This document shows, piece after piece, positions 1 to 9,525 of a stretch of 64,000 bases of DNA (the stretch's first letter is position 1; each line of letters begins with the position of its first letter). The notes below the pieces were generated by a model that ran no database searches, was not told where the DNA came from, and was given only the letters and a program-made list of their open reading frames with translations. Where the stretch lies: positions 1 through 64,000 of the forward strand of contig JAMOUQ010000060.1 in assembly GCA_027068085.1 (NCBI GenBank). The letters are read 5' to 3'. Source of the DNA: Desulfobacteraceae bacterium (GTDB lineage: Bacteria > Desulfobacterota > Desulfobacteria > Desulfobacterales > Desulfosarcinaceae). Both the position numbers and the translations under genes were made by a program.

Positions 1-23
1 CTGAAAAGAGCCCCCGGTTTAAG

Positions 24-55
24 TAAAAAGGGCTGTCATTCAGACAAGCCCTTTT
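24..55 (-). terminator. Intrinsic terminator (distal copy)
   Basis: Read on the minus strand, an 8-bp stem AAAGGGCT/AGCCCTTT (bases 27-54) with a 12-nt loop runs straight into a T tract. It is the second copy of the terminator at 152-183 and would end any transcript that reads through the tRNA-Asp terminator. Confidence 0.75.
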
Positions 56-61
56 CGAAAC

Positions 62-128
62 TGGCGGGGACGACGAGACTCGACCTGGCGACCTTCCCGC
101 ATGCAGTGCGGGACGTTCTAACCGCCGA
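62..128 (-). pseudogene. Truncated tRNA-Asp copy with altered anticodon arm
   Basis: The T-arm, 3' acceptor strand (CGTCCCC) and encoded CCA are identical to tRNA-Asp at 190-268. The 5' acceptor strand and most of the D-arm are missing, replaced by sequence unrelated to a tRNA. The anticodon stem is CCCGC/GCGGG with loop ACTGCAT, which would place TGC (an Ala anticodon) at positions 34-36. Position 33 is C instead of the near-universal T. Without a 5' acceptor strand it should not fold or charge as a tRNA, so I call it a pseudogene. A functional truncated RNA cannot be excluded. Confidence 0.65.
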
Positions 129-151
129 TTGAAAAGGGTTCCCGGTTTAAG

Positions 152-183
152 TAAAAAGGGCTGTCATTCAGACAAGCCCTTTT
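152..183 (-). terminator. Intrinsic terminator of the tRNA-Val/tRNA-Asp transcript
   Basis: Minus-strand stem AAAGGGCT/AGCCCTTT followed by TTTT, located just after the tRNA-Asp CCA end. It is identical in stem and loop to the copy at 24-55. Confidence 0.8.
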
Positions 184-189
184 CAAAAC

Positions 190-268
190 TGGCGGGGACG
201 ACGAGACTCGAACTCGCGACCTCCGGCGTGACAGGCCGGCGTTCTAACCAGAACTGAACTACGCCCCC
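190..268 (-). tRNA. tRNA-Asp (GTC)
   Basis: The minus strand folds as a complete cloverleaf. The acceptor GGGGGCG/CGTCCCC has one G-T pair, the D-loop contains GGTTAGAA, the anticodon loop CTGTCAC carries GTC at 34-36, and the T-loop is GTTCGAGTC. Discriminator G and an encoded CCA complete it. It follows tRNA-Val by 53 nt in the same orientation and is probably co-transcribed with it. Confidence 0.93.
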
Positions 269-321
269 GTATAAATTTTCAGCGGCCGTTGCAAACCGCA
301 TGGCTTACTGCATCCGGTGCT

Positions 322-397
322 TGGTAGGCGGAACAGGGCTTGAACCTGTGACCCCCGGCTTGTAAGGCCGGTGCTCTCCCAACTGAGCTATCCGCCC
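322..397 (-). tRNA. tRNA-Val (TAC)
   Basis: The minus strand begins GGGCGGATAGCTCAG and ends TCCGCCT-A-CCA, giving a perfect 7-bp acceptor with encoded CCA. The anticodon loop is CTTACAA with TAC at 34-36. The T-loop is GGTTCAAGCCC. It is the first tRNA of a Val-Asp pair. Confidence 0.94.
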
Positions 398-495
398 GAA
401 AGAATTGACTTCTTAACAACTGATGCCAGGCCTGTCAAGGGAAAATTGCGTCCGCATTCCAATTCGGCCGTATGGCCGCGGGGCCCGGGCCGGGC

Positions 496-2943
496 TCAGT
501 TCAACGGTACGTGCTTTTCAGGCTTGGAGCCTGAAATTTCGAAGGCCAGGTCGTTCTTGGCAAATATGGTTTCGCCCTTTTCGGTTATGATGGCATGGGG
601 CAACACTTCGTCCATGTGCTCCACGGTAACCACTTCCAGCTGCTTTGAAATGGTGGCCGGAATGTCCCTGAGATCCTTTTCGTTCTCCTTGGGGATGATG
701 ACTTTCTTTATACCCCCGCGGTGGGCGGCCAAAAGCTTTTCCTTGAGACCGCCGATGGGCAATACCTGTCCGCGCAGGGTGATCTCGCCGGTCATGGCCA
801 CTTCCCGGCGGGCCGGTTTGCGGGTCAGGGCCGATACAAGGGCGGTGCACATGGCAATCCCGGCCGAAGGACCGTCCTTTGGAATGGCACCCTCGGGGAT
901 GTGAATGTGCAGGTCGAGTTTCTGGTAAAAGTCCGGCTCGAGTCCCAGGGAGGCCGCCCGCGAGCGGACGAAACTCAGGGCCGCCTGGGCCGATTCCTTC
1001 ATCACCTCACCCAGCTTGCCGGTAACGATCAGCTTGCCCTTGCCGGGCATGGTAAGGGTCTCCACACACAGCAGCTCTCCGCCCACCTGAGTCCAGGCCA
1101 GGCCGGTGACAATGCCGATCTGGTCTTTCTGTTCGATCTGGCCATGGCGGAACTTGGGGGGGCCGAGATACTTCTGGATGGAGCTTGCCGTAATCTTGAT
1201 GACCCGGTTTGCGTCGGTCCCGGATTTCACCACCTTGCGGGCCACCTTGCGGCAGATGGACGCGATTTCCCGCTCCAGGTTGCGCACCCCGGCTTCCCGG
1301 GTATAACGCTGGATTATGGTGTAGACGGCTTGTTCCGAAAAACGGATCTGTTCCGGTTTCAGACCGTTGAACTTTATCTGCTTGGGAACCAGGAAATCCC
1401 TGGCGATGTGATACTTTTCATATTCGGTATAGCCCGGCAGGCGGATGATTTCCATCCGGTCCTGCAGGGGCAGGGGAATGTCGGGCAAGGTGTTGGCCGT
1501 GGTGATGAAAAGGATCTCGGACAGATCATAGTCCAGATCCAGGTAATGATCGTTGAAGGCAAAATTCTGTTCCGGGTCGAGCACTTCCAGCAGGGCCGAG
1601 GACGGGTCACCCCTGAAATCCATGCTCATCTTGTCCACTTCGTCCAGGCAGAAGACCGGATTGTTGACACCGACCTTGCGCAGAGACTGGATGATCTTTC
1701 CCGGCATGGCCCCGATGTAGGTGCGACGGTGGCCTCTTATCTCCGCCTCGTCGCGCACCCCGCCCAGGGACAGGCGGACGAACCGCCGTCCGGTGGCGCG
1801 GGCCACTGAACGGGCCAGGGATGTCTTGCCCACTCCGGGCGGTCCCACCAGGCAGAGGATCGGGCCCCGGATCTTTTTCACCAGGGACTGGACGGCCAGG
1901 TATTCCAGGATCCTCTCTTTCGGTTTTTCCAGGCCGTAGTGGTCTTCGTCGAGTATTCTTTCGGCCTCTTCGATGTCGTGCCGCACCCGGCTGCGCTCGT
2001 ACCAGGGCAGGTTGATGATCCAGTCGATATAGTTGCGGACCACCGTTGCTTCGGCCGACATGGGTGTCATCAGCTTCAGCTTCTTGAATTCCTGGCGGAC
2101 CTTGGCCGCGGCCTCGCGCGACATGCGCTTGCGCTTGATCCGCTTTTCCAGTTCCTGCAGTTCGTCGGACCCGTCGTCGTCGGTCCCCATCTCCTTGCGG
2201 ATGGCGCGCATCTGTTCGTTGAGGTAATAGTTCTTCTGGGTCTTTTCCATCTGCTCCTTGACCCGGCCCTTGATCCGCTGATCCATGCGGAAAACCTCGA
2301 TTTCCAGCTTGATCAGGCGCAACAGCAGGTTGAGGCGCTTGTTTATAGCCGCCGCATCGAGCAGACGCTGTTTGTCCTCCAGCTTGAAGGCAAAGTTGGC
2401 CGCGATGGTATCGGCCAGCTGGGAATAATCCGAAATGGAAGCCACCTTGTTTATCAGTTCCTTGGAAATGCCCTTGTTTATCTTGGCATATTCCTCGAAA
2501 CTTTCCATGACGGCCCGCGCCAGGGCCTCGGCTTCGGCCTCGGGGCCCACCGCTTCGACCATCCTTTCCAGTTCGACCTCGAAATAGTTGTCCTGGCGGA
2601 TGAAGCGCCTGATACGGGCTCTTTGTTTGCCTTCGACCAGGGCCTTGACCGTGCCGTCGGGCAGCCGCAGCAACTGCAGGACCGTTCCGATGACGCCGGT
2701 GCGGTTGATGTCCTTTTCCGTGGGATTGTCTACCCCCGCCTTGCGCTGGGTGGCCAGGAAAATCGTCTTTTCCTGGGTGCTCATGGCCTGGGAGAGGGCG
2801 GCCACCGATTTTTCGCGTCCGACGAAAAGCGGTGCCACCATCTGGGGGAAGACCACGATGTCTCTCAGCGGGAGCAGGGGTAGAATCAGGGACGGTTTTT
2901 CCTCATTGTCACCTTTGTTGAAAAAACGGGTGATGCTAACCAT
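496..2943 (-). CDS. lon: ATP-dependent protease Lon
   Basis: This 815-aa protein has the length and domain order of bacterial LonA. The N-terminal substrate-binding domain covers roughly residues 20-220, followed by a coiled segment. The AAA+ domain has Walker A GPPGVGKTS at 367-375 and Walker B FCLDEVDKM near 431-439. The C-terminal protease domain has catalytic Ser693 (KDGPSAG) and Lys736 (GGLKEKL). Lon degrades misfolded and regulatory proteins in the cytoplasm as a hexamer. It lies 85 bp downstream of clpX in the same direction, so this is a proteostasis cluster. No heat-shock element was recognised. Confidence 0.97.
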   Translation of the reverse strand: MVSITRFFNKGDNEEKPSLILPLLPLRDIVVFPQMVAPLFVGREKSVAALSQAMSTQEKTIFLATQRKAGVDNPTEKDINRTGVIGTVLQLLRLPDGTVKALVEGKQRARIRRFIRQDNYFEVELERMVEAVGPEAEAEALARAVMESFEEYAKINKGISKELINKVASISDYSQLADTIAANFAFKLEDKQRLLDAAAINKRLNLLLRLIKLEIEVFRMDQRIKGRVKEQMEKTQKNYYLNEQMRAIRKEMGTDDDGSDELQELEKRIKRKRMSREAAAKVRQEFKKLKLMTPMSAEATVVRNYIDWIINLPWYERSRVRHDIEEAERILDEDHYGLEKPKERILEYLAVQSLVKKIRGPILCLVGPPGVGKTSLARSVARATGRRFVRLSLGGVRDEAEIRGHRRTYIGAMPGKIIQSLRKVGVNNPVFCLDEVDKMSMDFRGDPSSALLEVLDPEQNFAFNDHYLDLDYDLSEILFITTANTLPDIPLPLQDRMEIIRLPGYTEYEKYHIARDFLVPKQIKFNGLKPEQIRFSEQAVYTIIQRYTREAGVRNLEREIASICRKVARKVVKSGTDANRVIKITASSIQKYLGPPKFRHGQIEQKDQIGIVTGLAWTQVGGELLCVETLTMPGKGKLIVTGKLGEVMKESAQAALSFVRSRAASLGLEPDFYQKLDLHIHIPEGAIPKDGPSAGIAMCTALVSALTRKPARREVAMTGEITLRGQVLPIGGLKEKLLAAHRGGIKKVIIPKENEKDLRDIPATISKQLEVVTVEHMDEVLPHAIITEKGETIFAKNDLAFEISGSKPEKHVPLN

Positions 2944-3028
2944 GGGTACTCACAAGCAGCCTGGCCCCGGAGCCGGTTTGTCGTCCGGCCCTCTGGCCTG
3001 TCGGTCGTCAAGCCGGCGATCCGAGAGC

Positions 3029-4273
3029 CTAGGCTTGTTTTTTGGTTTGTTCATACAGCAGGATCGGATCCTCTTTGTTCAGGACCACTTCCTCGCTGAT
3101 AACACACTCTTTCACGTCTTCGATGGACGGAATTTCGTACATGATGTTGAGCATGCACTCTTCCATGATGGCCCTCAGACCCCGTGCGCCCGATTTGCGC
3201 TTGACGGCCTCGTCGGCCACGGCTTTGAGGGCGCTGTCGGTAAGGCGCAGGTTGACCCCTTCCATCTCGAACAGTTTCTTGTATTGTTTCACCAGCGCAT
3301 TTTTCGGTTCGGTCAGAATCCGCACCAGGGTTACGGCGCTCAGCTCGTCCAGGGTGGCCACCACCGGCAGCCGGCCGAGGAATTCGGGAATAAGACCGTA
3401 TTTGATCAGGTCTTCGGGCTGGACTTCCTTTAGGATTTCGCCGATACTCTCTTCCTTGGCTTTGGATATCCTGGCCCCGAACCCCATGGTCTTGGAGCCC
3501 AGCCGGCGCTTGATTATCTGTTCCAGCCCGTTGAAGGTTCCGCCGCAGATGAACAGGATGTTGGAAGTGTCCACCTTGACGAAATCCTGCTGGGGATGCT
3601 TGCGCCCGCCCTTGGGGGGCACGCTGGCAGTGGTGCCTTCGATGATCTTCAGCAGGGCCTGCTGAACGCCCTCGCCGCTGACATCGCGGGTGATGGAAGG
3701 GTTGTCCGACTTGCTGGCTATCTTGTCGATTTCGTCGATGTAAACTATGCCGCGCTTGGCCTTTTCCACGTCGTAGTCGGCATTTTGCAGCAGGCTGAGG
3801 ATGATGTTTTCAACGTCTTCGCCCACGTAGCCGGCCTCGGTCAGGCTGGTGGCATCGGCAATGGTGAAAGGCACGTTGAGAAAGCGGGCCAGAGTCTGGG
3901 CCAGCAGGGTCTTGCCGCAGCCGGTGGGGCCGATAAGCAGGATGTTGCTCTTCTGGATTTCGACATCCTCGGAGGCGACCTGTGAATCGAGGCGCTTGTA
4001 ATGATTGTACACCGCCACCGCCAGGATTTTCTTGGCCGTGTCCTGTTCGATTACGTATTCGTCCAGCTTTTTCTTGATGTCCTTGGGGGCCATCAGGTTT
4101 TCGAACTGGCCGGATCCTTTTTCGCTTTCCTCCTCGATGATCTCGCTGCAAAGCTGAATACATTCATCGCAGATATAGACCGCAGGTCCGGCGATAAGCT
4201 TTTTGACCTCTTTTTGGCTTTTGCCGCAGAACGAACAGAACAGGTTGTCGTTCGGATCGTTTTTCTTGGCCAT
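3029..4273 (-). CDS. clpX: ATP-dependent Clp protease ATP-binding subunit ClpX
   Basis: The 414-aa product starts at [11 protein letters not shown] longer frame exists upstream, but this start is just after the clpP stop and matches the family N-terminus. The zinc-binding domain is CSFCGK...CDEC...C (residues about 13-42). Walker A is GPTGCGKT and Walker B is VYIDEIDKI. The pore loop GYVG and sensor regions are intact. ClpX unfolds tagged substrates and feeds them to ClpP. The gap to clpP is only 4 bp, implying co-transcription and probably coupled translation. Confidence 0.97.
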   Translation of the reverse strand: MAKKNDPNDNLFCSFCGKSQKEVKKLIAGPAVYICDECIQLCSEIIEEESEKGSGQFENLMAPKDIKKKLDEYVIEQDTAKKILAVAVYNHYKRLDSQVASEDVEIQKSNILLIGPTGCGKTLLAQTLARFLNVPFTIADATSLTEAGYVGEDVENIILSLLQNADYDVEKAKRGIVYIDEIDKIASKSDNPSITRDVSGEGVQQALLKIIEGTTASVPPKGGRKHPQQDFVKVDTSNILFICGGTFNGLEQIIKRRLGSKTMGFGARISKAKEESIGEILKEVQPEDLIKYGLIPEFLGRLPVVATLDELSAVTLVRILTEPKNALVKQYKKLFEMEGVNLRLTDSALKAVADEAVKRKSGARGLRAIMEECMLNIMYEIPSIEDVKECVISEEVVLNKEDPILLYEQTKKQA

Positions 4274-4277
4274 GGGT

Positions 4278-4892
4278 TTATGCCTCCAGGTTGTCCAGGT
4301 GATCCAGGTCGTCACGGCTGCGGATAACATGATCCACGATGCCGTAATCTTTGGCCTCCTTGCCGGACATGAAATAATCGCGGTCGGTATCTTTCTGTAT
4401 CTGCTCCAGTTTCTGACCGGTATGCTGTTCCAGGATGCGGTTGAGAGTCTCTTTCATGCGCAAGATTTCCTTGGCCTGAATTTCTATGTCCGATGCCTGC
4501 CCCTGAAATCCACCCATTGGCTGGTGAATCATTATGCGTGCGTTGGGCAGGGCATAGCGTTTGTTCCGGGTGCCAGCGGCCAGCAGCAGGGCGGCCATGC
4601 TGGCCGCCTGACCGATGCAGACCGTGGTTATATCCGGCTTGATGTACTGCATAGTATCATACACCGCCAAGCCGGCGGTTACAATCCCTCCCGGTGAATT
4701 GATATAAAAATTGATGTCCTTGTCGGGATCTTCAGATTCCAGGTATAGCAGCTGGGCTATGAGCAGGTTGGCAACCTCGTCGTTGATGGCGGTGCCCAGA
4801 AAGATTATCCGATCCTTGAGCAGCCTGGAATATATGTCGTAGGCCCGCTCGCCCCGGCTGGTCTGGTCGATTACCATGGGTATGATGGTCAC
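4278..4892 (-). CDS. clpP: ATP-dependent Clp protease proteolytic subunit ClpP
   Basis: This 204-aa serine peptidase carries the catalytic triad Ser98 (GQAASMA), His123 (RIMIHQP) and Asp172 (TDRDYFM), with the spacing of E. coli ClpP. The N-terminus begins [16 protein letters not shown], so any propeptide is very short. Fourteen subunits form the barrel that docks ClpX. It lies between tig (49 bp upstream) and clpX (4 bp downstream), the order tig-clpP-clpX-lon seen in many proteobacteria. Confidence 0.97.
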   Translation of the reverse strand: MTIIPMVIDQTSRGERAYDIYSRLLKDRIIFLGTAINDEVANLLIAQLLYLESEDPDKDINFYINSPGGIVTAGLAVYDTMQYIKPDITTVCIGQAASMAALLLAAGTRNKRYALPNARIMIHQPMGGFQGQASDIEIQAKEILRMKETLNRILEQHTGQKLEQIQKDTDRDYFMSGKEAKDYGIVDHVIRSRDDLDHLDNLEA

Positions 4893-4940
4893 GCCGTTTC
4901 TCCTTGCCTTCCGGCGGCCTCAACGAAAGGCCGCGGGGAA

Positions 4941-6293
4941 TTATTGTTCTTTTTCATTGCCGGATTCGGCCGCATCGCCGCCTGCCGTCTCCGGTTCGGG
5001 TTCAACCTCTTCGATCTCACTATTATCAATGATAAGTTTGATTGCCTCTTTTTCAAGCAGGATGTGTTTGAAAGCGTTCAATCCGCTTTGATTGTTGCCG
5101 TAATAGGCTTTTATTTCGTCAACCGGCTGGTTATAAGTATCGGCCATTTCCTGGAAGCCTTTATCGAGCTGCTCGTCGGTCAGCTCCAGTTTTTCCTGCT
5201 CGATTATCTTGTCCAGGATAAGCTGGCGCCGGACCTGTTTCAAAGCCGTGTCGCGGTATTTTTCGCGCAGCTTGTCGATGGTCAGGCCCACCTGGTCGAA
5301 AGTCATGTTGTGATACTGGAAGGATCGCTCGGCATCCCGGATGATATGTTCCAGCTCCATTTCCACCAGGGCATCGGGCACCTCGAAGTCGGCCTGGTCC
5401 AGGAGCTGAGAGAATATCTGTTCGTTGATTTCCTGCTCGGTCCGCTTGTCGTATCCGCTTTGCAGATTCTGGCGGATCTGCTCTTTCAGATCCTCCAGGG
5501 TTTCGAAGCGCTCTCCCACGCTGCGGGCCAGCTCGTCGTCTATCTCCGGCAGCACTTCCTGGCGGATCTCGCGCAAGGTGACCTGGAAATCGACGGTCTG
5601 ACCGGCCAGCTGGCTGTTGGGATGCTCATTGTCGAAAGTCACGCTTATCTGCTTGGTCTCGCCGACCTGCATGCCGACCACGCCTTCATCGAACTGCTGG
5701 TGAATACCGGCCTCGCCCAGTTTCATGACGAAATTTTCAGTTTTCTGGGCCGCCTCGAAAGGCTTGCCGTCCCTGAAACCTTCGTAGTCCAGCAGGACAA
5801 TATCGCCCATGCGGGCCGGGCGCTCTTCGCTTATCTTTTCCCGCTTGGCCATGTTTTTCTGAATCATCTTCAGCTGGATATCAAGCTCTTGGTCGCTGAC
5901 TTTGTAAAGGGGTTTTTTCAGTTTGAAGCCTTTGAAATCGATATCCCGGATCTGGGGCTTGACCTCGACTTGCGCCTCGAACTCGTACGGCCCGTCGGAC
6001 TTCAATTCAGGAGGGTCGACCTTGGGGTTGCCGACGACATCCAGTTCGGTCTCCCGGATTGCATCCATGACGGTCGACTGAATGAGCTGGGCCGCGACAT
6101 CGGCATTCACTTCCTTGCCGTAAAGCCTTTCCAGCACCGAGCGGGGCGCCTTTCCGGGACGGAATCCTTTCACCTTGGCCGTTTTTTTCAGGTTCCGGTA
6201 AGCTTCGTCCAGTTTTTCCGAGACTTCTTCGGCCGGCACTTCGATGTGCAGGGTTTTCTTGACACTGCTTAGATCTTCTACGGTTACCTTCAT
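4941..6293 (-). CDS. tig: Trigger factor, ribosome-associated chaperone and peptidyl-prolyl isomerase
   Basis: The 450-aa product shows the N-terminal ribosome-docking signature GFRPGKAP (residues 43-50), a central FKBP-like isomerase region (about 150-240, containing GDIVLLDYEGF) and a long helical C-terminal arm. The C-terminus ends in an acidic, Glu-rich tail. It binds nascent chains at the ribosome exit tunnel. The start has a good ribosome site (GGGAGAAGACAGAA). It is first in the tig-clpP-clpX-lon series. A stem-loop lies in its leader just before the ribosome site. Confidence 0.96.
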   Translation of the reverse strand: MKVTVEDLSSVKKTLHIEVPAEEVSEKLDEAYRNLKKTAKVKGFRPGKAPRSVLERLYGKEVNADVAAQLIQSTVMDAIRETELDVVGNPKVDPPELKSDGPYEFEAQVEVKPQIRDIDFKGFKLKKPLYKVSDQELDIQLKMIQKNMAKREKISEERPARMGDIVLLDYEGFRDGKPFEAAQKTENFVMKLGEAGIHQQFDEGVVGMQVGETKQISVTFDNEHPNSQLAGQTVDFQVTLREIRQEVLPEIDDELARSVGERFETLEDLKEQIRQNLQSGYDKRTEQEINEQIFSQLLDQADFEVPDALVEMELEHIIRDAERSFQYHNMTFDQVGLTIDKLREKYRDTALKQVRRQLILDKIIEQEKLELTDEQLDKGFQEMADTYNQPVDEIKAYYGNNQSGLNAFKHILLEKEAIKLIIDNSEIEEVEPEPETAGGDAAESGNEKEQ

Positions 6294-6310
6294 TTCTGTC
6301 TTCTCCCAAA

Positions 6311-6348
6311 TAAAATAAAGTGCCTGGCTGCAATACTGATTCAGGCAC
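6311..6348 (-). promoter_or_regulatory. Stem-loop in the tig leader
   Basis: On the minus strand GTGCCTG and CAGGCAC (6342-6348 and 6320-6326) form a 7-bp stem, followed by the T-rich run TTTATTTTATTT that ends only a few bases before the tig ribosome site. It resembles an intrinsic terminator placed inside a leader. It could attenuate tig or end an upstream transcript. Function is inference. Confidence 0.4.
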
Positions 6349-6542
6349 CTTGTTTGACCCTCCCGCGGGGCTTTTTCCGGGGCGGTCTTTCTTGCCGCTT
6401 TGGGCCTTTTGAAATTTCAGCGCCCTTCAAACCCGGACCAAATTCAGGTCAGCACCCGGTGAGCCGGCGGGGTATTGTCTTTAAAATCCGCGTGCGGAAA
6501 AAGCCGCAATTAGCCGGTATTCCGGTTGAATGACAAAAATAG

Positions 6543-6626
6543 TGCGAGAGGGGAGACTTGAACTCCCACTCTGTTTCCAGAGCTGGATCCTAAGTCCAGT
6601 GCGTCTACCAATTCCGCCACTCTCGC
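6543..6626 (-). tRNA. tRNA-Leu (TAG)
   Basis: Class II tRNA on the minus strand. Acceptor GCGAGAG/CTCTCGC is perfect, the anticodon loop CTTAGGA carries TAG, a long variable arm CTCTGGAAACAGAG follows, and the T-loop is GTTCAAGTC. CCA is not encoded (the discriminator A is followed by CT). Confidence 0.94.
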
Positions 6627-6686
6627 AAAATTCAGGTCAGCCATCAGGCTTGACTTTTCCACGAATCCGGTCAAAAACAAACTGAA

Positions 6687-6715
6687 AAAATATAATCAAA
6701 CCCAGCCTGTGTCAA
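6687..6715 (-). promoter_or_regulatory. Probable sigma-70 promoter of tRNA-Leu
   Basis: Minus strand TTGACA (6710-6715), a 17-bp spacer and TATTTT (6687-6692). It lies about 60 bp before the tRNA-Leu 5' end, in an AT-rich gap that also separates the divergent amidase gene. Confidence 0.5.
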
Positions 6716-6769
6716 GAATAATGATCGCATGGCTATCAAGGCATTATGTCCTGAAAATGGTGTGAAGCG

Positions 6770-7498
6770 ATGATCCGCAGAAGGGTTTCTTTCCGGACAC
6801 CCGCCGGGTTGGCGGCGCTGGCGGCGGTATTGTTGGCGGCCCTGGCAGGCTGGCCCCAGTCAGCGTCAGGGCAGTCACCGTGGCCTGAGGCCGGTCCGGT
6901 GGTGGTTGTCGATCCCGGCCATGGAGGGGCCGACGGCGGCCTTGCCGATCCCCGGGGCGGCATTGAGAAGACAGCCGTACTCAGGCTGGCCAAGGAACTG
7001 GCCGGAACCTTGGGCGACGATTTCAATTCCATTTTGACCCGCGACGACGATTACGGTCTGAGTCCCGGCCAAAGGGCGGGTATTGCCAACCAGGCACGGG
7101 CCGAAGCCTTTATAAGTCTGCATGCCGGAACCTGTAAATATCCCAACCGGAATTCAATAACCATCTTTGTCAGGAAAAACGATGCCTGGCGGCAAAGCGG
7201 GTTTTGTCGTGGAATTTATGCTGACGCCGCTGCCTGGATATATAACCAGGCGGCTTACCAGGAGGCCAGCAGGCGATTGGCCCGGCTCCTTGCCTCAAGT
7301 TTTGCGCGCTTTATGCCGGCGGACGTCAAGGTCAGTGTGCGCCAGGCGCCCATACTGGTTTTACGGGGGGTCAGGGCCCCTGCCGTGCTGGTGGAAATCG
7401 GCATGCTGCTCAGCAGTCCGGGCGAAGGCGAACCGACAGCCCGGCGTCTGCCGGAAGCATTTGCCGAGGCCCTGAAAAGGTTCTTGGGCAAGGATTGA
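6770..7498 (+). CDS. Secreted N-acetylmuramoyl-L-alanine amidase (Amidase_3 family)
   Basis: This 242-aa protein begins with a basic stretch and a hydrophobic Ala/Leu run (about residues 13-28), then SASG, consistent with a cleaved signal peptide. The zinc-amidase motifs are present: DPGHGG with His51, EKT with Glu66, SLHAG with His118 and VEIGML with Glu209. It would cut the bond between MurNAc and the stem peptide in the periplasm, for example in cell separation or wall recycling. It lacks AMIN or SPOR domains, so how it is targeted is unclear. The ribosome site is weak. Confidence 0.85.
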   Translation: MIRRRVSFRTPAGLAALAAVLLAALAGWPQSASGQSPWPEAGPVVVVDPGHGGADGGLADPRGGIEKTAVLRLAKELAGTLGDDFNSILTRDDDYGLSPGQRAGIANQARAEAFISLHAGTCKYPNRNSITIFVRKNDAWRQSGFCRGIYADAAAWIYNQAAYQEASRRLARLLASSFARFMPADVKVSVRQAPILVLRGVRAPAVLVEIGMLLSSPGEGEPTARRLPEAFAEALKRFLGKD

Positions 7499-7609
7499 AG
7501 TCCGGAAGGGGCAATTGCCACGGCCGGATCAAAAACTTGCTTCGATTCTGAAACCATGCTAAAGCCGCTCGGGGATGGCGGTCTTGCCCTCATCCTTTTG
7601 TGAACATGT

Positions 7610-7688
<79 letters not shown>

Positions 7689-7750
7689 AGCCTTTCCATG
7701 ATGCGGTGATTGTTTTGTCGGAGCCCGCCCGGGGCGGGTAAAGTAAACCT

Positions 7751-7792
7751 CGGAGGAGGTTTATGCGCCTTTGGCGCATTCAAATCCTCTCG
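7751..7792 (+). repeat. Partial copy of the tRNA-Pro T-loop and 3' T-stem in a stem-loop
   Basis: The 14 bases TTCAAATCCTCTCG at 7779-7792 repeat exactly the T-loop and 3' T-stem of tRNA-Pro (7664-7677). The repeat lies in a hairpin whose inner stem is TGCGCC/GGCGCA. The rest of the 7687-7826 gap shows no gene. It may be a recombination scar at the tRNA 3' end or chance similarity strengthened by the hairpin. Confidence 0.4.
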
Positions 7793-7826
7793 ATTAGGTC
7801 CCGCGCCGGTGTAACCATCCAGACCG

Positions 7827-9473
7827 TCAAATTCTGAAACGGCTGACAGCTGAAGACAGATCTTTGGCCAGTCTGGACAGGGTGGCGGCGTTTTCTTCCA
7901 CCATGGTGCTGCTGTGAGCGATTTCACTGGAGGTTTTGCTCACGTCGGTAATGTCGTGGGCGACATTGTCGGCGGTGGTGGAGTTGTTGGCCACGCTTTC
8001 GGTAACCTCCCTGATGCCTTCAGAGGCCTGGCTGACGTTGTTGGCGATCTCCGTGGTGGTTGAAGACTGTTCCTCCACGGCCGAGGCTATGTCGGATACG
8101 ATTTCGTTAACCTGATTGACAACCTTCGAGATTTCCTCGATTTCACTTACTGTTTCGGTCGTGGAATCCTGGATGCTGTCGATTTTGGCCTTGATATCCT
8201 GGGTCGCTTCGGCCGTTTGGTGGGCCAGGGCCTTGATTTCATTGGCCACCACGGCGAAACCCTTGCCGGCTTCACCGGCCCGGGCAGCCTCGATTGTGGC
8301 ATTGAGGGCCAGCAGATTGGTTTGCTCCGATATCTCGGTTATGGTTTCGGTCACCTTGCCCACATCCAGGGCTGCCTTGCCCAGGGTTCCCACCCGGTCG
8401 GAAGCCTGGCGGGAGCGGGTTACGGCCGCTTCCGTTATATGGCTGGCTTCTTCGGCGCTGTTTGCGATTTCGTTTATGGTGGTTTTCATCCCTTCGGCCG
8501 CATCGGCCATCAGGCTCACATTGGTGGCCGTTTCTTCAACCGCCGCCGCCACGGTGTTCATGTTGGAACTCATGACGGAGGCTGCCTCGGATACGGCCTT
8601 GGAATGATGGGAAACTTCGCTGGTGCCCTGGGATACATTGGTGGCGATGTCGGAAAGCTGGGAGGACAAATCGTTGAGCTGAACGCTTTTTTCCATGATT
8701 TTCCGGAACATGCTTTTCAGACCTTCCACCATCGTGTCCAGGCTCTGGCCGATGGTGCCCAGTTCATCCCGGCTGGTGAAACCGGAGGTGGCGGTCAAAT
8801 CGCCGCTTCCCAGCTGTTCGGCAAAGACTCTGATCTTGTCCATGCGTTTGACAAGTTTGATGACCGTGTAGATGGCGAACACGGTTGCCAGAAAGCCCAG
8901 CACCACGCACAACACCTGTAATTCCAACAGCAGGCTTACCCTGGCTTCGGATTCTTTCTGCATCATGGAGACGGCCTTGTTCATGGCGGCCAGCAGAGGC
9001 ATGTTCTTGAGCTTGATCTGCTCCAGTACTTTGGCGGATTGGTCCGGCGCCTGCAGGTATTTTTCAATTTCGGCTTTGAACCCTTCCCACAGTTCGGTCA
9101 CCTTGTGTAATTGGCCCAGCACCGGCTGCTTGGCAGGCGGGCAGGTCCGGAACTTCGTGGTTTTCATGTCCAGCGATATGGGAGCCTTGCCCGAGTCCCG
9201 CAGGGCTTTCAGGGTCATGTCGAAAACGGCCATGGTGTTTCTCAGGTTGGCCAGCTGGATGGTGTCGATCCTGCCCGTCTGACGGCGTGAAATCTCGGAA
9301 AGCAACAGTTCTTTGGTCATTTTCTGGGTCAGCATCCGCTGGCGGCCGGCCAGATTTATCAACAATCCGTCGTCTTTTTGCTGCCCGGTGACCCATAAGG
9401 TCGCAAAAAACATGCATAGGATAATTAACGACAAAGCGCCTGTGGCTATTGTGAGTTTCAATTTGGTGGTCAT
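7827..9473 (-). CDS. Methyl-accepting chemotaxis protein with PilJ-type sensor
   Basis: The 548-aa receptor has an N-terminal transmembrane helix (about residues 7-29). A periplasmic segment beginning [14 protein letters not shown] follows, the signature of the PilJ/NIT-like type IV pili sensor domain. A second transmembrane helix is near 184-206, then a HAMP linker. The cytoplasmic signalling domain contains the highly conserved tip [20 protein letters not shown]. It would signal to a CheA kinase controlling flagella or pili. No che genes occur in the window. A sigma-28-like promoter lies upstream. Confidence 0.9.
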   Translation of the reverse strand: MTTKLKLTIATGALSLIILCMFFATLWVTGQQKDDGLLINLAGRQRMLTQKMTKELLLSEISRRQTGRIDTIQLANLRNTMAVFDMTLKALRDSGKAPISLDMKTTKFRTCPPAKQPVLGQLHKVTELWEGFKAEIEKYLQAPDQSAKVLEQIKLKNMPLLAAMNKAVSMMQKESEARVSLLLELQVLCVVLGFLATVFAIYTVIKLVKRMDKIRVFAEQLGSGDLTATSGFTSRDELGTIGQSLDTMVEGLKSMFRKIMEKSVQLNDLSSQLSDIATNVSQGTSEVSHHSKAVSEAASVMSSNMNTVAAAVEETATNVSLMADAAEGMKTTINEIANSAEEASHITEAAVTRSRQASDRVGTLGKAALDVGKVTETITEISEQTNLLALNATIEAARAGEAGKGFAVVANEIKALAHQTAEATQDIKAKIDSIQDSTTETVSEIEEISKVVNQVNEIVSDIASAVEEQSSTTTEIANNVSQASEGIREVTESVANNSTTADNVAHDITDVSKTSSEIAHSSTMVEENAATLSRLAKDLSSAVSRFRI

Positions 9474-9525
9474 TTTGTTCCTCCCGCTTATTGGCTCAGG
9501 GTGTTTCTATGGCTTGCCGAGGAAG

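Larger units (their letters stand above)
2..211. repeat. Tandem direct repeat covering a tRNA 3' half and its terminator
   Basis: Bases 2-83 and 130-211 are almost identical, offset by exactly 128 bases. On the minus strand each copy holds the 3' half of a tRNA-Asp followed by the same terminator hairpin. Similarity continues with small indels through the anticodon arm and D-loop (the block gttctaacc occurs in both). Only the copy at 190-268 keeps a full 5' acceptor and D-arm. This looks like a local duplication of the tRNA 3' end plus downstream flank, with decay of one copy. Confidence 0.85.
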
